The position numbers were made by a program, and so were the translations under genes. From contig JAZBRS010000020.1 in NCBI GenBank assembly GCA_037176725.1, forward strand, positions 54,464,001 to 54,528,000: a stretch of 64,000 nt of DNA, in the 5' to 3' direction. How positions within the stretch are numbered: the first letter of the stretch is position 1; each line of letters begins with the position of its first letter. The notes under the pieces are model-generated. The model saw only the letters and a list, made by a program, of their open reading frames with translations. It had not been told where the DNA came from and searched no databases. Below, one piece after another: positions 21,355 through 31,791 of the stretch. Origin of the DNA: Posidonia oceanica. Lineage: Eukaryota > Streptophyta > Magnoliopsida > Alismatales > Posidoniaceae.

Positions 21355-23665
21355 TGTGAATGTGCCCGTCTCGGGAGGATTGGACCGGCAAGGGTCCGAA
21401 AGAGAGAGATCTTCATGGATGGAGCGATGCGAAGAAGGAAAACAAAAAGATAAAGCAAAATGGAGTCGCCACCTAATCTATTAAAACGGGAAGACTAGGA
21501 AAACCGAGGAAGTGCAAGAAAACATGCAAATGATTGCAATGTTATGCAAAAAGATGACTCGTGCCAAGGACGAGGGCAAAAGGGTCACTACAAGTCCAAA
21601 GAAAGGGTAAGGACTCCTATTACACGCTGGGAAGGTGTTAGGCACCCCCGACACGCCCGAGGAATTGGTCTTTCTTGACTTTCCGCTCTTGTGTGGCTAA
21701 ATGTTGGCGTAAAACGCCGGTTTATGTTCGCCGTAAGGCAGTATGCAAGATGCATTTTATAAACCATGCAATGCTTAACAAAAACATGTTAAAGTGATTA
21801 AATGAGGTAAAGAGACATGATAAAGTGATAAGTAAACGAGAAAAGCTAGGTTGGAGCAAAGCTAAGACAAGCAAACAAGCATGCAAGGTGGAGAGGAAGG
21901 GGCTCTATCCACTGTTGGCTCCCAGATCCAGGTTGCTAGTACTACAGGCGACACCACAAGTTGCCATTTCCAGAGGCGTCGACACTGTTGCCCCACACAG
22001 AGGCGGCAGAGAAGTCGCCCACTGAAGTGGAGTCTGGCTTATTTGCCCCATGCACGAGCGGCCCATCCTGTTTCAAACAGGGACATTCATCGCCCAAAAA
22101 ATGCTATCAAAGCAGCTCGAAACATAAAACAAAACACATGGAAATGAAGAAGACATGCTCAGGATCAAAACCATATGAAAAGCTTGGAAAATGACAGCCC
22201 AGGTCACGAGATACACCGGCCCAAAGTTGGCCTGGAAACCACCTAGAAAACTAGTTGGGTCGCCGCTTGAAGCGGCGCCAGAACTGGCAGCTCAGGCAGT
22301 CCGGACAACGGACTTTGGTGCCAAATCCCATGCCAAGGAAGATGCAGAATAGGAAACTAAATGCATGAAGATAAAGAGCACACAACCATGAGTAAAAACA
22401 GCTGTTAAGCAAGAAAAATGATGGCCGGAGCTGAGAGGTATCCCGGCCCAAAGTCCGGCCGAGGAACTACTCGAAAACCAATCGAGTCGCCTTTAGAAGG
22501 GGCGACTGACCTAGCAGTTCCTTCACCAGCCTTTGGCGGCCAATTCCTCCTCATCGGCGGTGCTAAAAAGACGTGTGAGGATCGGGGAAGCACGACGGTG
22601 TTCCCACGAACACAACCACACCCTCGGTGTGGAAAATGGTTGGGTGGATTGCTCCACCCATCCCATCCCCTTTCGGCCACCTTCGTTGATGGGTTCTGGC
22701 CATTTGGGTGGCCGGCGAGCCGAAGGATAGTGCTGGGAAGCCTCATGGAGGTGAGGGGGTTAAGTGAGATAAGAAAATGAAGAGAAAAGGAGGGCCAGAG
22801 GGCCCCCTCCACCTCAACCAGCGGCCGCTGTTGACACCCTCTGTGTCACAGGCGAACGACACAAAAACAACAATGAAACCGTAGGAGAAAACATGGAAAA
22901 AACACACACGAAAGCCACGAACGATTCTACGCTAAAAGGGGAGAGAACCAACCTGGAGAGTCGCCAGAATTGTGGTTCGAAGTTCGCCGATGTTGGAGAA
23001 GATGACTGGAGTCAAGCTCGAACAGCGGTAGAAGCTCGGGGAAGGCTCGGGGATCACTCGGGAGCACTCACAGGAACACTCTAGAGATGAGGGACCGCTC
23101 GGAGGCTTTGGAAAACGGGTGCGGAAGCTCTGAGGTGGGTGTGGTGGTTTGAATTCAAAATTAGGGGTGGTGGTTTTATTCAGGCGCGACTGTGGGTGGC
23201 CGGACGGTGGCAGGCCGACGAGGAGATGGGTAGTAACTTCTGGCAAGGTGGTAGGGTGGCAGGTGGACGCAAAAGTCCTCCAGAGGTGACGGGTGGAGAC
23301 AACAAACGCGGCTGTGCGCGCGGCAAGTTTGAACCACTCACGAAAGAGGAGAGTTGCAGAAAGTCACCGGCGTGAAGGGTGACCAACCCTGTCGCGACTA
23401 ACATGGGCGACAGAAACTAGTCACCTCTGCATGTGGCGACCAAGAGTCTCCCTCTCCAACAGGGCTTGCTACAGGCTGGCTAGGCTGTTGGTGGGCCAAG
23501 GCTTTTGTGTAAATGTGCTTGAGTATTTTTTGAGGATTTTGGATTAATTTTGAAGGGTTTTGGTGGTGTTTAAATGGGTTTGAGGTCCGGGTCTACCATG
23601 CTGAGATCCGAGCTTGCTTGTGGAGAGATCCAACATCGTCCGACCGTCAAAATGGGGTGTCAATA
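21355..23665 (-). repeat. 5' LTR of gypsy element 1 (family C, 2.3 kb)
   Basis: On the minus strand it runs from 23665 to 21355, ending CATTCACA. Its first two bases are TA instead of the expected TG, a single C-to-T change on the plus strand. The outer 516 bp match the 3' LTR at 1-516. It contains the shared LTR block (21551-21700) and a second PBS-like TGGCGACTCC at 21462-21471, 107 bp inside its end. Short ORFs inside are not supported. Confidence 0.85.
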
Positions 23666-23894
23666 CCCGACATCGCGGTGGGGACGGTCATAAGGTTAGT
23701 GGCGACTCCACTAGGGAATGCACTCGGTTGGAGTTTGTTTTGTTTTCACTTGGCACTTGCATTTGCATTCTCAATTTTCTGGTGCTTTTGAGTCGAGCAT
23801 CCTTCCTCGGATTCACCATTAGCCATGACTCTCTCATCGGGTCGGCGCGTGCAAGCTTTTGGCAACGCATGTCCACGTCACCGGGATGGTTACA
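23666..23894 (+). repeat. Plus-strand LTR 3'-end fragment (family E/B-like)
   Basis: It is similar to the last 200 bases of LTR E (51460-51654): TGGCGACTCC, then TTTTGAGTCGAG, then a GTGCAAGC..TTGGCA segment and an ending in TTACA. Here the internal PBS-like motif (23700-23717) matches the full tRNA-Arg PBS except for one base. It is wedged between minus-strand LTR ends of elements 1 and 3. Confidence 0.65.
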
Positions 23895-24035
23895 GTTAGG
23901 GTTTGGGTTTAGGTGGGGGTTCAAGTCTGGGTTAGGGTTTGGGTTTAGGTGGGGCTTCAAGTCCGCCATGCCACGATCCGAGCAAGCTTCCAGAGAAATC
24001 CACCAATGGCCAGTTGTCAAAACGGGGTGTCTACA
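23895..24035 (-). repeat. Truncated 3' LTR start of gypsy element 3
   Basis: On the minus strand it begins at 24035 with TGTAGACACCCCGTTTTGAC. It matches about 370-516 of LTR C loosely. Two 43-bp repeats carry GTTAGGGTTTGGGTTTAGG, a telomere-like phrase. A polypurine tract (24036-24048, GGGAGGGGCATC on the minus strand) adjoins. Confidence 0.7.
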
Positions 24036-24048
24036 GATGCCCCTCCCT

Positions 24049-25040
24049 GAGCGAGGTGAAGGGAATCGAGGCCACTGCTCAGGGTTGACAAGACACCCCA
24101 CCCGAACCAGCTGGAGCACAAATGTTGTTGACATGAGTCACTTATTCGGTGGATACATCGAAAGTCATGACTCGTTGCCACGATGCGTGTGCAAATGTAG
24201 ATGCAAATGCTGATGCTGATGCTGATGCAATATTTGCACTAATGCTTGCCGCTAAACTCTGCTGGGGGAGACGCAGGCGATGCATGCGTGTGTGCAGGTG
24301 TTGTGGATAATGCAATGTTGCGTGCTGAGGCTCAAGGCAACTCTAGCACGGGATGTTGATGCTGTGCGCTGAGGCTCGGGGCAACTCCAGTGTAGGTGTG
24401 CCATTCGCTGAGCTCCACTCTAAGCGATGGCAATGCAAATGCTATGTGTTGAGCTGCGTACGACTCTAAGCGACGCTAGTGTGATGCATGTTGATGTGAT
24501 GCGGTGTTTGACTCTGCTGGGGATAGGGAAAGTATGCGATGCAAGTGTGCAAGCGATGTTGGTGCTACTACCTAGCATGTAATGCTAGTGCAACTACCTA
24601 ATATGTGATGCTAGTGCAATGGACTATGAGTTGATAGACTCATCACTGGATAGTTTGGACTATCAGCCTGAGGAGTTGACGGACTCATTACCAGATAGTT
24701 TGGGTTATCAACCTGAGAAAGACGCCTGACATTGTGACGGATGTCGTCCGGGTAATATGGGTTACCAACTCGAGAAATACACTGAGGGCAGTGGAAAAGA
24801 TGCCCCTGGTATCAGGAAGATGATACCAGGGGGCGGCTAAAGCGCTCCTGGCACCGAGAGGAAGGTTAGACAATATGATAGGTGTCAACTGAGTAGTTAG
24901 GACTGCCAGCCCAACAAAAGGAGAAAGGATAGCTTGTCCTTGCCAGTGGAAGCAAGCAAGCAGAACTCCGTCCGCCAGGAGTGAAGTTGCGCAAGAGATG
25001 ATAATTGGCAAGTTTTGGACTTACAGACCGGAAAGGGCAC
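24049..25040 (-). other. 3' non-coding region of element 3
   Basis: Homologous to 540-1205. It contains a 24240-24560 stretch of reiterated GATGC/TGATGC sequence, a series of small inverted repeats at 24615-24760, and the conserved hairpin CCCCTGGTATC/GATACCAGGGG (24803-24832). At about 24928 a GCTTGTCCTTG...GGAAGCAAGC stem matches the stem of the element-1 array. No gene is supported. Confidence 0.65.
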
Positions 25041-26215
25041 GATGTGATAAATGATAGGTTTCGGACCTATCGACCGCAAGGCAAGCTGATAAGTTTCGAA
25101 CTTATTGACCAGAAAGGATGAGTTTCGGACTCATCGACCACAAAGGAAATGAAAAGTGATAAGTTTCGGACTTATCAATTGGAAAGGATAAGTTTTGGAC
25201 TTATTGACTGGAAAGGATGAGTTTCTGACTCATCGACTGCAAAGGAAAAGAAAAGTGATACGTTTCGGACTTATCGATCGGAAAGGATGAGTTTCGGACT
25301 TATTGACTGGAAAAGATAAGTTTCGGACTTATCGATCGGAAAGGATGAGTCTCGGACTCAACGAACTCAAGGGAAATAAAAAGTGATAAGTTATGAACTT
25401 ATCGACCGAAAAGGATAAGTTTCGGACTTATCGATCGGAAAGGATGAGTTTCGAACTCATCGATTGCAAAGGAAAAGAAAAGTGATAAGTTTCGGACTTA
25501 TCAACCGGAAAGGATAAGTTTCGAACTTACTGATCGGAAAGGATGAGTTTCGGACTCATCGACTGCAAGGGAAAAGAAAAGTGATAAGTTTCGGACTTAT
25601 CGATTGGAAAGGATAAGTTTCGGACTTATCGATCGGAAAGGATGAGTTTTGAACTCATCAACCGCAAAGGAAAAGAAAAGTGATAAGTTTCGGACTATTC
25701 GACTGGAAAGGAAAAGTTTCGAACTTATTGACCGAAAGGATGAGTTTCAGACTTATCGACCGCAAAGGAAATGAAAAGTGATAAGTTTTGGACTTATCGA
25801 CCGGAAATGATGAGTTTCGGACTCATCGACTGCAAAGGAAAAGAAAAGTGATAAGTTTCGGACTTATTGACCGGAAAGGATGAGTTTCAGACTCATCGAC
25901 CATAGAGGAAAAGAAAAGTGATAAGTTTCAGACTTATCAACTGGAAAGGATGAGTTTCGAACTCATCGACCACAAAGGAAAAGAAAAGTGATAAGTTTCG
26001 GACTTATCGACCGAAAAGGATGAGTTTCGGACTCATCGACCACAAAGGAAACGAGAAGTAATAAGTTTCAGACTTATCGACCAGAAAGGATGAGTTTCGG
26101 ACTCATCGACCACAAGGGAAATGAAAAGTGATAAGTTTGGACTTATTGACTAGAAAGGATAAGTTTCGGACTTATCAACCGGAAAGGATGAGTTTCGTAC
26201 TCATCGACTGCAAAG
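25041..26215 (-). repeat. Tandem array of paired-stem hairpin units, element 3
   Basis: Units of about 29 and 41 bp alternate: GATAAGT-TTCGG-ACTTATC followed by CGACCGGAAAG, and GATGAGT-TTCGG-ACTCATC followed by CGACCGCAAAGGAAAAG. A third type, GATAGGT-TTCGG-ACCTATC, is at about 25053-25071. In each type the change in one arm is matched in the other. About 30 hairpins are present. No reading frame is maintained. Confidence 0.9.
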
Positions 26216-26925
26216 ATAACAGGAGCATCAGAATCCAGAGGCGGGGCAAAAGCTGCAGGTGGTCCCGTGATAGCCAAGGGCGTCAGCCCAGATGCAGACG
26301 AGGGAGTGATACCACAGGATAGCAGAAAAGATGCCCCTGGTATCAGGAAGAGGATATCAGGGGACAGCCGAAGCGCCCTTGGCATCGAAAAGTGAAGAAT
26401 GGGGACAAAACTGACGTGTTTGCCAATCGAGTAGTTAGGGGTACCAGCCCGGATGAGGATCCGACTGAGGGTGCCCGACAGCTTTGCTTGATCCCAAGGC
26501 AATTGATGGATGCTGTGGCTGAGTATCCTACCTGGGAGTTACTCGGAGTGGTTCCGGCATTGATCTGCAGAGATTCTGATATTCTGATAAAATACAAGGG
26601 CTTTCCTGCAATTTTCCTTACGTTGAGAATTCTGGCAGCTGCTTCTAACTTTTGTGAACTGTCAGGGTCTGATGGCGTCCTCCTCATGGTTCCAAGGGGT
26701 TTGATGTGCAGGTTCAATGCAATATTCTGACAGTAAACCGAACAAGCGGCTCAAGACATGGTTGTGCGAGAACATGCATGCATTAAGTTATGAAAGGCAA
26801 ACTCAACACACAAGCAAATGGCACAACAAACATCTTTGCATTGATTAAGTCTTGGTTACATGCCCATAGCCGGACCGAACAAGATACAACAAGACTTAAA
26901 CAGGACGTGCAGCCACGCAAGTGCC
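26216..26925 (-). other. Non-coding sequence between array and DUF7745 ORF, element 3
   Basis: It contains a third copy of the conserved hairpin (26334-26363, one mismatch) and is homologous to 8297-8774 of element 1. Open frames on both strands (26343-26717, 26392-26730) are not consistent between copies, so I do not call a gene. Confidence 0.6.
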
Positions 26926-28233
26926 CTAACCAGTTCGGGCCTTCTTGGAACTCCTGGTATCACTGAACAGAGGGGCGTCAGGAGGGATCTCGTTGATAGG
27001 CCAGAGCCCCTGTACCTCAGTTGCATACTCAGGGGTGCACCCTGAGCCTTTCACAGCCGCAATGTCTGTCGACTGTACACCATGGTGCATCAGGTGGGCC
27101 AGCTCCGTTGTTGTGGCAGTTGAGTTGAGCGGATAGGGCTGAAGAAGCTTGGGTGTTGTACTGTCGACAAAGGCACCCTGTTGGAAGCCGAACTACCACA
27201 TCACCTGGATAAGATGATACTCAACACCCTCGGTGAACCCTAGCAGCACTACCAATCTCATGTCACAAGCACTGAAGAAGACAGTGAAGGATTCAGCCGT
27301 GGATGGGATGATGCGCCAAGTCACCGCATCCTCGGTCAGCTTTGCCAGCTTCTCGTACTCCTCGTGGATGCTCTGAATAGCTCAGGCATGACCACTACTG
27401 TAGTAAGTCTTGAAGGTGGATCTCTGTGGGTGCAGAATGTCCATTCCCAAGTGTCTAGCCAGCCAAACTTGCACCAGGGCCCCGCAGCCGTGGAAGTGGC
27501 AGCAGCGGTGTGAGATGCAGTCCAGTCTGCGATAAGTCTCTGCTAGAACTACTGGTGCCAAGTCGATCTGCCGAGTCACCACAGCAAGTGCAATCTCGGC
27601 AACTTCAATCGCAACCGTCATCCGGCCATGACTGAAGATCAGCTCCCCTAAGAAGTGGGTAACAAAACCTCGAAGCCACAGTTCGTCTTCGAGCGCAGCA
27701 CGCATCTTGGCAACTTGATTGAAGTATTCTAGGCGGAGCATGGGCGTAGGCCCATCGGAGCAGATCAGTCTTTGTTTACAGTCAACGGCGGAGAGTCCAA
27801 TCAGTTGGCTCAAGACCGCGACATATCCGTCCCGCCTCATGAACACAGTTGATCCCATAAGCTTGGAAAAGCTGCAGATTCAGCGTACTTCTTCCAGCAT
27901 GGGCGTTAGCTCCGTTCTGCCGAAATGGAAAACATGGTGTGCAGGTTTTTAGAATCTTGCAGCAGTGTACAGGAGATGCCGGCTCACATCCACCTCTACT
28001 GTCATCAAAAGCCTGGGCAGGATGCCCCACAAACTCAGCTTCTCGTGGTCACCGGCGGTGAGTTTGCCGATCCACCCTCGAAGAACCTCGGAGCAGTGCG
28101 TTGGGGTTACTAAAGTGGGGAAACCCATTTCACGGGCAAGGAGGGAGGAAATACAAGCGCTTGAAAGAGGGGTCGGTCGCACGGCCCGTGACCCTGAGCA
28201 GAAAACTGGTGTAAAATCTTCAAGTACCTGCAA
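26926..28233 (-). pseudogene. DUF7745-type ORF of gypsy element 3, broken
   Basis: The N-terminus is at 28233-27949 (EKLSLWGILPRLLM, VDVSRHLLYTAARF). A 158-residue piece at 27858-27382 follows (VAVLSQLIGLSA, GELIFSHGRMTVAIEVAEIA, HGCGALVQVWLARHLG), then the C-terminus to the stop at 26926. Compared with element 1 the frame is better kept: in-frame stops replace Trp after AARF, Arg near ICSFSKLM, and sites near 27380 and 27195. It is the best template of the three copies for a family search. Its role is unknown; its place after pol and its repeated retention suggest an accessory element protein. Confidence 0.8.
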
Positions 28234-28686
28234 TCAAGGCTGTGGTCCATCAGATCTTATATAGGCACGCAACACTAGCTGTCAAAGAAGCAGATGTGCA
28301 TTTCAAAGCCAATAAAGCAGTTAACATGTTACAGCTAACATTCAGGTCACAGAAACCAAGCACATTCAGCCTTGCAAAGGGACCTCGCCTGCACAGGGCG
28401 AATTGGCAAAAAAATTGCACACTTGTCCTCGTCCGCACGGAGCGAGGAAACAAGCGAAAAAGACTTCATCTGTCCGGAGTGAAGTCGCAAAAGGAGTACA
28501 CATGCCTTCGTCCGTATGGAGCGAGGAGGCAAGCGAAAGCGACTTCGTCCGTCCAGAGCAAAGTTGCACAAAGGATGGTTGGTAGTGCCTAGCTATGCAG
28601 GCTTGACGGTCCATGAGGGACCCCAAAGTGCCGAGGTTGTCCTGCTGCCTTTGAAATGACCATTCTATCTCTAGGTACTGACATAC
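28234..28686 (-). other. Hairpin-rich region upstream of the element-3 DUF7745 ORF
   Basis: Bases 28375-28575 hold successive inverted repeats: CTTGT-CCTCG paired with CGAGG-AA-ACAAG (28422-28454), GACTTCA/TGAAGTC (28462-28486) and TGCCT/AGGCA (about 28503-28534). The block is homologous to 10183-10400 of element 1. The ORF track peptides at 28366-28761 are artefacts of it. Confidence 0.7.
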
Positions 28687-30640
28687 TGTAGTAATCTCAG
28701 TGTTCAAATCGTCCATGCACACTACCAGAAGCTCGCGTGCACCGATCAGAATCAAGCTCACTATAAGCGGCTATGTCCGAGGAGGAGGGCTCAACTCGAA
28801 AACACTTAAAACAGAGGAGAAAAGATAAGAAAAGAAGAAGATAAGACAATTCAGAGTTGCCACCGTGTCTATTATTGGGAGACAAGGAAAATCGGGGAAA
28901 TGCGTGGATTAATACGCAAAACCAAGCAAAGGGTGCAATGCAAAGGAAAACAAATGCAAATGAGATGACTCATGCCTAGGATAAGGGCAATATGGTCATT
29001 ACGGGCCAAAAGACTGGGCAAGGACTCCTGTTACGTGCGGGGAAGGTGTTAGGCACGCCCGACACGCCCGAGAATCGGTCTTTCTAGGCTTACGCTCGCA
29101 TACACAGGGAAATACAGGTTTGAATGCCTAAATGCCAATGAATGCCTGAATGAATGCTCAAAGGTGTGCTCTAAGTGATGGGATGCAATGCAGGGAAGTA
29201 AACGAGCAATCTAAGTGCTCAGCAACGCTGTCTGTGTTCCGAACCGGTCGAAACCTGGCTCGTGAGAACTCCAGGCAGTAAGCATCACAGCCCTATATGC
29301 AAATGTAAGAGAAAAAGCAAAACGGCGATAAAACCAAGCAATGCGGGCAACATGCAAGAGAAAATAGCATAAAACACGCAAAACAATGCGAGAAACAGAA
29401 GCAACACACGAAACGGTGCAAGAAAATGAGATTGGCACGCGAAACATTGCAAAAAACAAAGCGGCATGCAAAACGGTGCAGAAAACAAAGCGGGCACGCG
29501 AAACGGTGCCAAAGATGGAGCAGGCACGCAAAACGGTGCCAAAAAACAAGGCAGGCACAGAAAATGGTGCCAAAAAGAAAGCGGGCACGCAAAACAGTGC
29601 CAAAGACAGAGCAGGCACGCAAAACGGTGCCAAAAAGAAAGCGGACACACAAAACGGTGCCAAAGACAGAGCGGGCACGCAAAACGGTGCCAAAAAGAAA
29701 GTGGGCACGCAAAACAATGCCAAAAGGAAAGCAGGCACGCAAAACGGTGCCAAAAAGAAAGTGGGCACGCAAAACAATGCCAAAAGGAAAGCGGGCACGC
29801 AAAACGGTGCCAAAGACAGAGCAGGCACGCAAAACAGTGCCAAAAAGAAAGGGGGCATGCAAAACAGTGCCAAAGACAGAGCGGACACGCAAAACGGTGC
29901 CAAAAGGAAAGTGGGCACGCAAAACGATGCCAAAACAAAGCAAGATAAAACATCGGTAAGGCCATGCAGATGCAGATGCAAAGAAAAGGAGCAAGAGAAG
30001 CAAAGGGGAGGCAAACAGCATAAGCATGAGAACGAACGTTGTTTAAGGACCACGTAGAGTAGGTGTGAAGACCTACAAAGAAGAAGAGAAGCAAGTGGAA
30101 GGATTACCACTGTTCTGTGACCATTTCCCACCAAAGTGTCCCACGATGTGTCTCGCACGCTGTCAAAAGCTCGCGATGCGATCGGATCGTGGAAAAGGGA
30201 GAAGGAAGTCGCAATTAGTGGTGAATCTAGGGGAAACGCAACACAAGGCACTGAGAGTACGCAAAAAGAGGAGACGGAGTCGATAGACAAGAAGAGGGAG
30301 TCCTAATAATCTACATGCTCGAGAAATCAGAAAGCAAAAACAATGCTTCCAATGCAAATAGGGTGCAAATGAATGCTGTGCAGGGGTTCAGAAGGACTTA
30401 CCTTGGGAATCTGAAGCCTGATCTGAGAAACACTTGGTCCATGTTGAAGAGCGCTCCACTGGGATCGTCCAGGTAGCTTGGTTGAAAAGATACGACGGCC
30501 AGATCAAAAGATATCCCAGCTTCAAGGCAGAGGGGCCAGAACAGGGGAGAAGAATGGATCTAAGTGTACAGGAGGTCCTAGGGATGTGCAAAACAGGTTC
30601 TCCCATGTAAATGAGAGCTAAGTGTGCTTAAGTGTGTTGG
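28687..30640 (-). repeat. Truncated 3' LTR of element 2 (family A)
   Basis: It is homologous to 2394-about 4155 of solo LTR A1, from the TACTACA end inward. At about 30640 the LTR sequence (CTTAAGTGTGT) switches abruptly to DUF7745 sequence (TGGCCAGCTC). About 4 kb of the LTR and the expected 3' region of the element are missing. A conserved block (28962-29103) and an internal PBS-like motif (28854-28862) are present. Confidence 0.85.
29380..29945 (-). repeat. 30-bp hairpin tandem array in LTR A (about 19 units)
   Basis: Same unit as 3115-3458: GGCAC-GCAAAACG-GTGCC with AAAGACAGAGC or AAAAAGAAAGC spacers. The 359-residue minus-strand open frame 29211-30290, with a ten-residue repeat FWHRFACPLS, is explained by the 30-bp period, and overlapping frames on both strands are equally open. 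Confidence 0.9.
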
Positions 30641-31786
30641 CCAGCTCTTTTGTCGCAGCAGTTGAATTGAGGGGATATGTCTGGAGAAGTCTTGGCACTG
30701 TGCTGTCAATGAAGGCACCCTACCAGAAGCCAAATTGCCGCATGACTCTGATAGGGTGGTATTCCACACCCGTAGTGAATCCTGGTAGCACAATCAGTCG
30801 CATGTCGTAGGTGCCGATGAAGACAGTGAATGGCTCAGTTGCGGATGGGATGATACGCCAGGTTACTGCATCATCTATTAGCTTTGACAGCTTCTCGTAT
30901 TCCTCCTAGATGCTCTTGATTGTTTTGGCATGGTCGCTGTTGCAGTAGGCTTCAAAAGCATGCGCCTGGGGGCGTAAAAGGTCTATCTCTAGGTGAGCAG
31001 CTAGCCAGATCTATATGAGTGCTCCGCAGTCAAGGAAGTGGCGGCAGCGATGCGAGATGCGGTCCAGCCTGTGGTATGTCTCTGCCAGGACAACTGGTGC
31101 CAGGTCTATTTGCCGGGTTACCATAGCAAGTGCTATTTCAGCGATCTTGATGGCCACAATCATCCAGCCATGAGTAAAGATCAACTCACCAACGAAGTGG
31201 GTGACAAATCCCCAGAGCCACAATTCGTCTCCGAGTTCAGCACGCTTTTCCACAATCTCATCAAAGTACGTTAGGCGGAGCATGGGTGTGGGCCCACTGG
31301 TGCAGATCAGTCTTTGCTGGTAGCCTTGAGTAGAGAGCCTAGACAGCTGGCTCAAGACTGCGATGTAATTGTCGTGCCTCACGAAGATAGGCGGTCCCAT
31401 AATCTTGGAGAAGCCGCAGATCCAGCGCACTTCCTCCAATGTAGGTGTCAGCTCTGTTCTGCCAAAGCGGAAGATGTGGTGCGCGGGTTTCCAGAACCTT
31501 GCAGCGGCTCACAGAAGATGTCGGCTCACTTCAACGTTAGCGGCCTTCAGAAGTTTGGTTGGAATGCCCCATAGGCGCAGCTTTTCACAATCATCTTTGG
31601 TGAGCTTGCCGATCCATTCTCGTAAGATATTGGAGCAATGCATTGGGATCACTAGAGTAGGGAAGCCCATGGCACAAGAAGGAGAATGCAGATGGTTGTT
31701 GCAGAATCTTCAAGTACCTGTTACCAAGGTTGTAGATCATCAGATTCCATATAATCATTGGCAGATAAACGGATTCAGAAGCTAGT
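30641..31786 (-). pseudogene. DUF7745-type ORF of element 2, C-terminally truncated
   Basis: The largest piece (31439-31011) has the RRICGFSK-like start MEEVRWICGFSKIMG, then GELIFTHGWMIVAIKIAEIA and HRLDRISHRCRHFLDCGALI. Upstream pieces reach 31720. The C-terminal 80 or so codons are gone, cut at the junction with the LTR at about 30640. Several stops and frameshifts are present. Solo LTR B is inserted just upstream of the start of this ORF. Confidence 0.8.
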
Positions 31787-31791
31787 AAAGC
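31787..31791. repeat. Target-site duplication AAAGC (left copy)
   Basis: AAAGC at 31787-31791 and at 35019-35023 flank solo LTR B exactly. Joined flanks read TAAAGCAGTT..ACATGTT, which matches the uninterrupted paralogue at about 28313-28330. Confidence 0.9.

Larger units (their letters stand above)
1..23665 (-). mobile_element. Ty3/gypsy Tat-type LTR retrotransposon, element 1
   Basis: A nearly complete element read on the minus strand, with the far part of its 3' LTR beyond base 1. From right to left it shows a 5' LTR, a tRNA-Arg PBS, a leader, gag, protease, RT, RNase H, an extra RNase H, integrase, a non-coding stretch, a DUF7745-type ORF, a tandem array, a polypurine tract and the 3' LTR. 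The second RNase H and the tRNA-Arg PBS are hallmarks of the Tat/Ogre clade. The first 516 bases match 23149-23665 with about nine differences in the first 125 bp, so it is not a recent insertion. A solo LTR (2394-8291) is nested in it. Stops and a frameshift make it non-autonomous. Confidence 0.9.
24036..28686 (-). mobile_element. 3' end of gypsy element 3, interrupted by element 2
   Basis: The order matches element 1: polypurine tract, hairpin-rich 3' region, tandem array, second hairpin block, DUF7745 ORF, then hairpins. It stops at 28686, where a family-A LTR begins with TGTAGTAATC. The pol and gag of this copy would lie beyond the right end of the window if element 2 is an insertion in it, which is inference. 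Confidence 0.7.

Noticed and set aside
29211..30290. 359-residue open frame on the minus strand with a ten-residue repeat FWHRFACPLS
   Set aside because: It lies over the 30-bp LTR array; a repeat length divisible by three keeps many frames open on both strands. Similar long frames occur at 61020-61952 and 3021-3521. No start context or conservation supports a protein.
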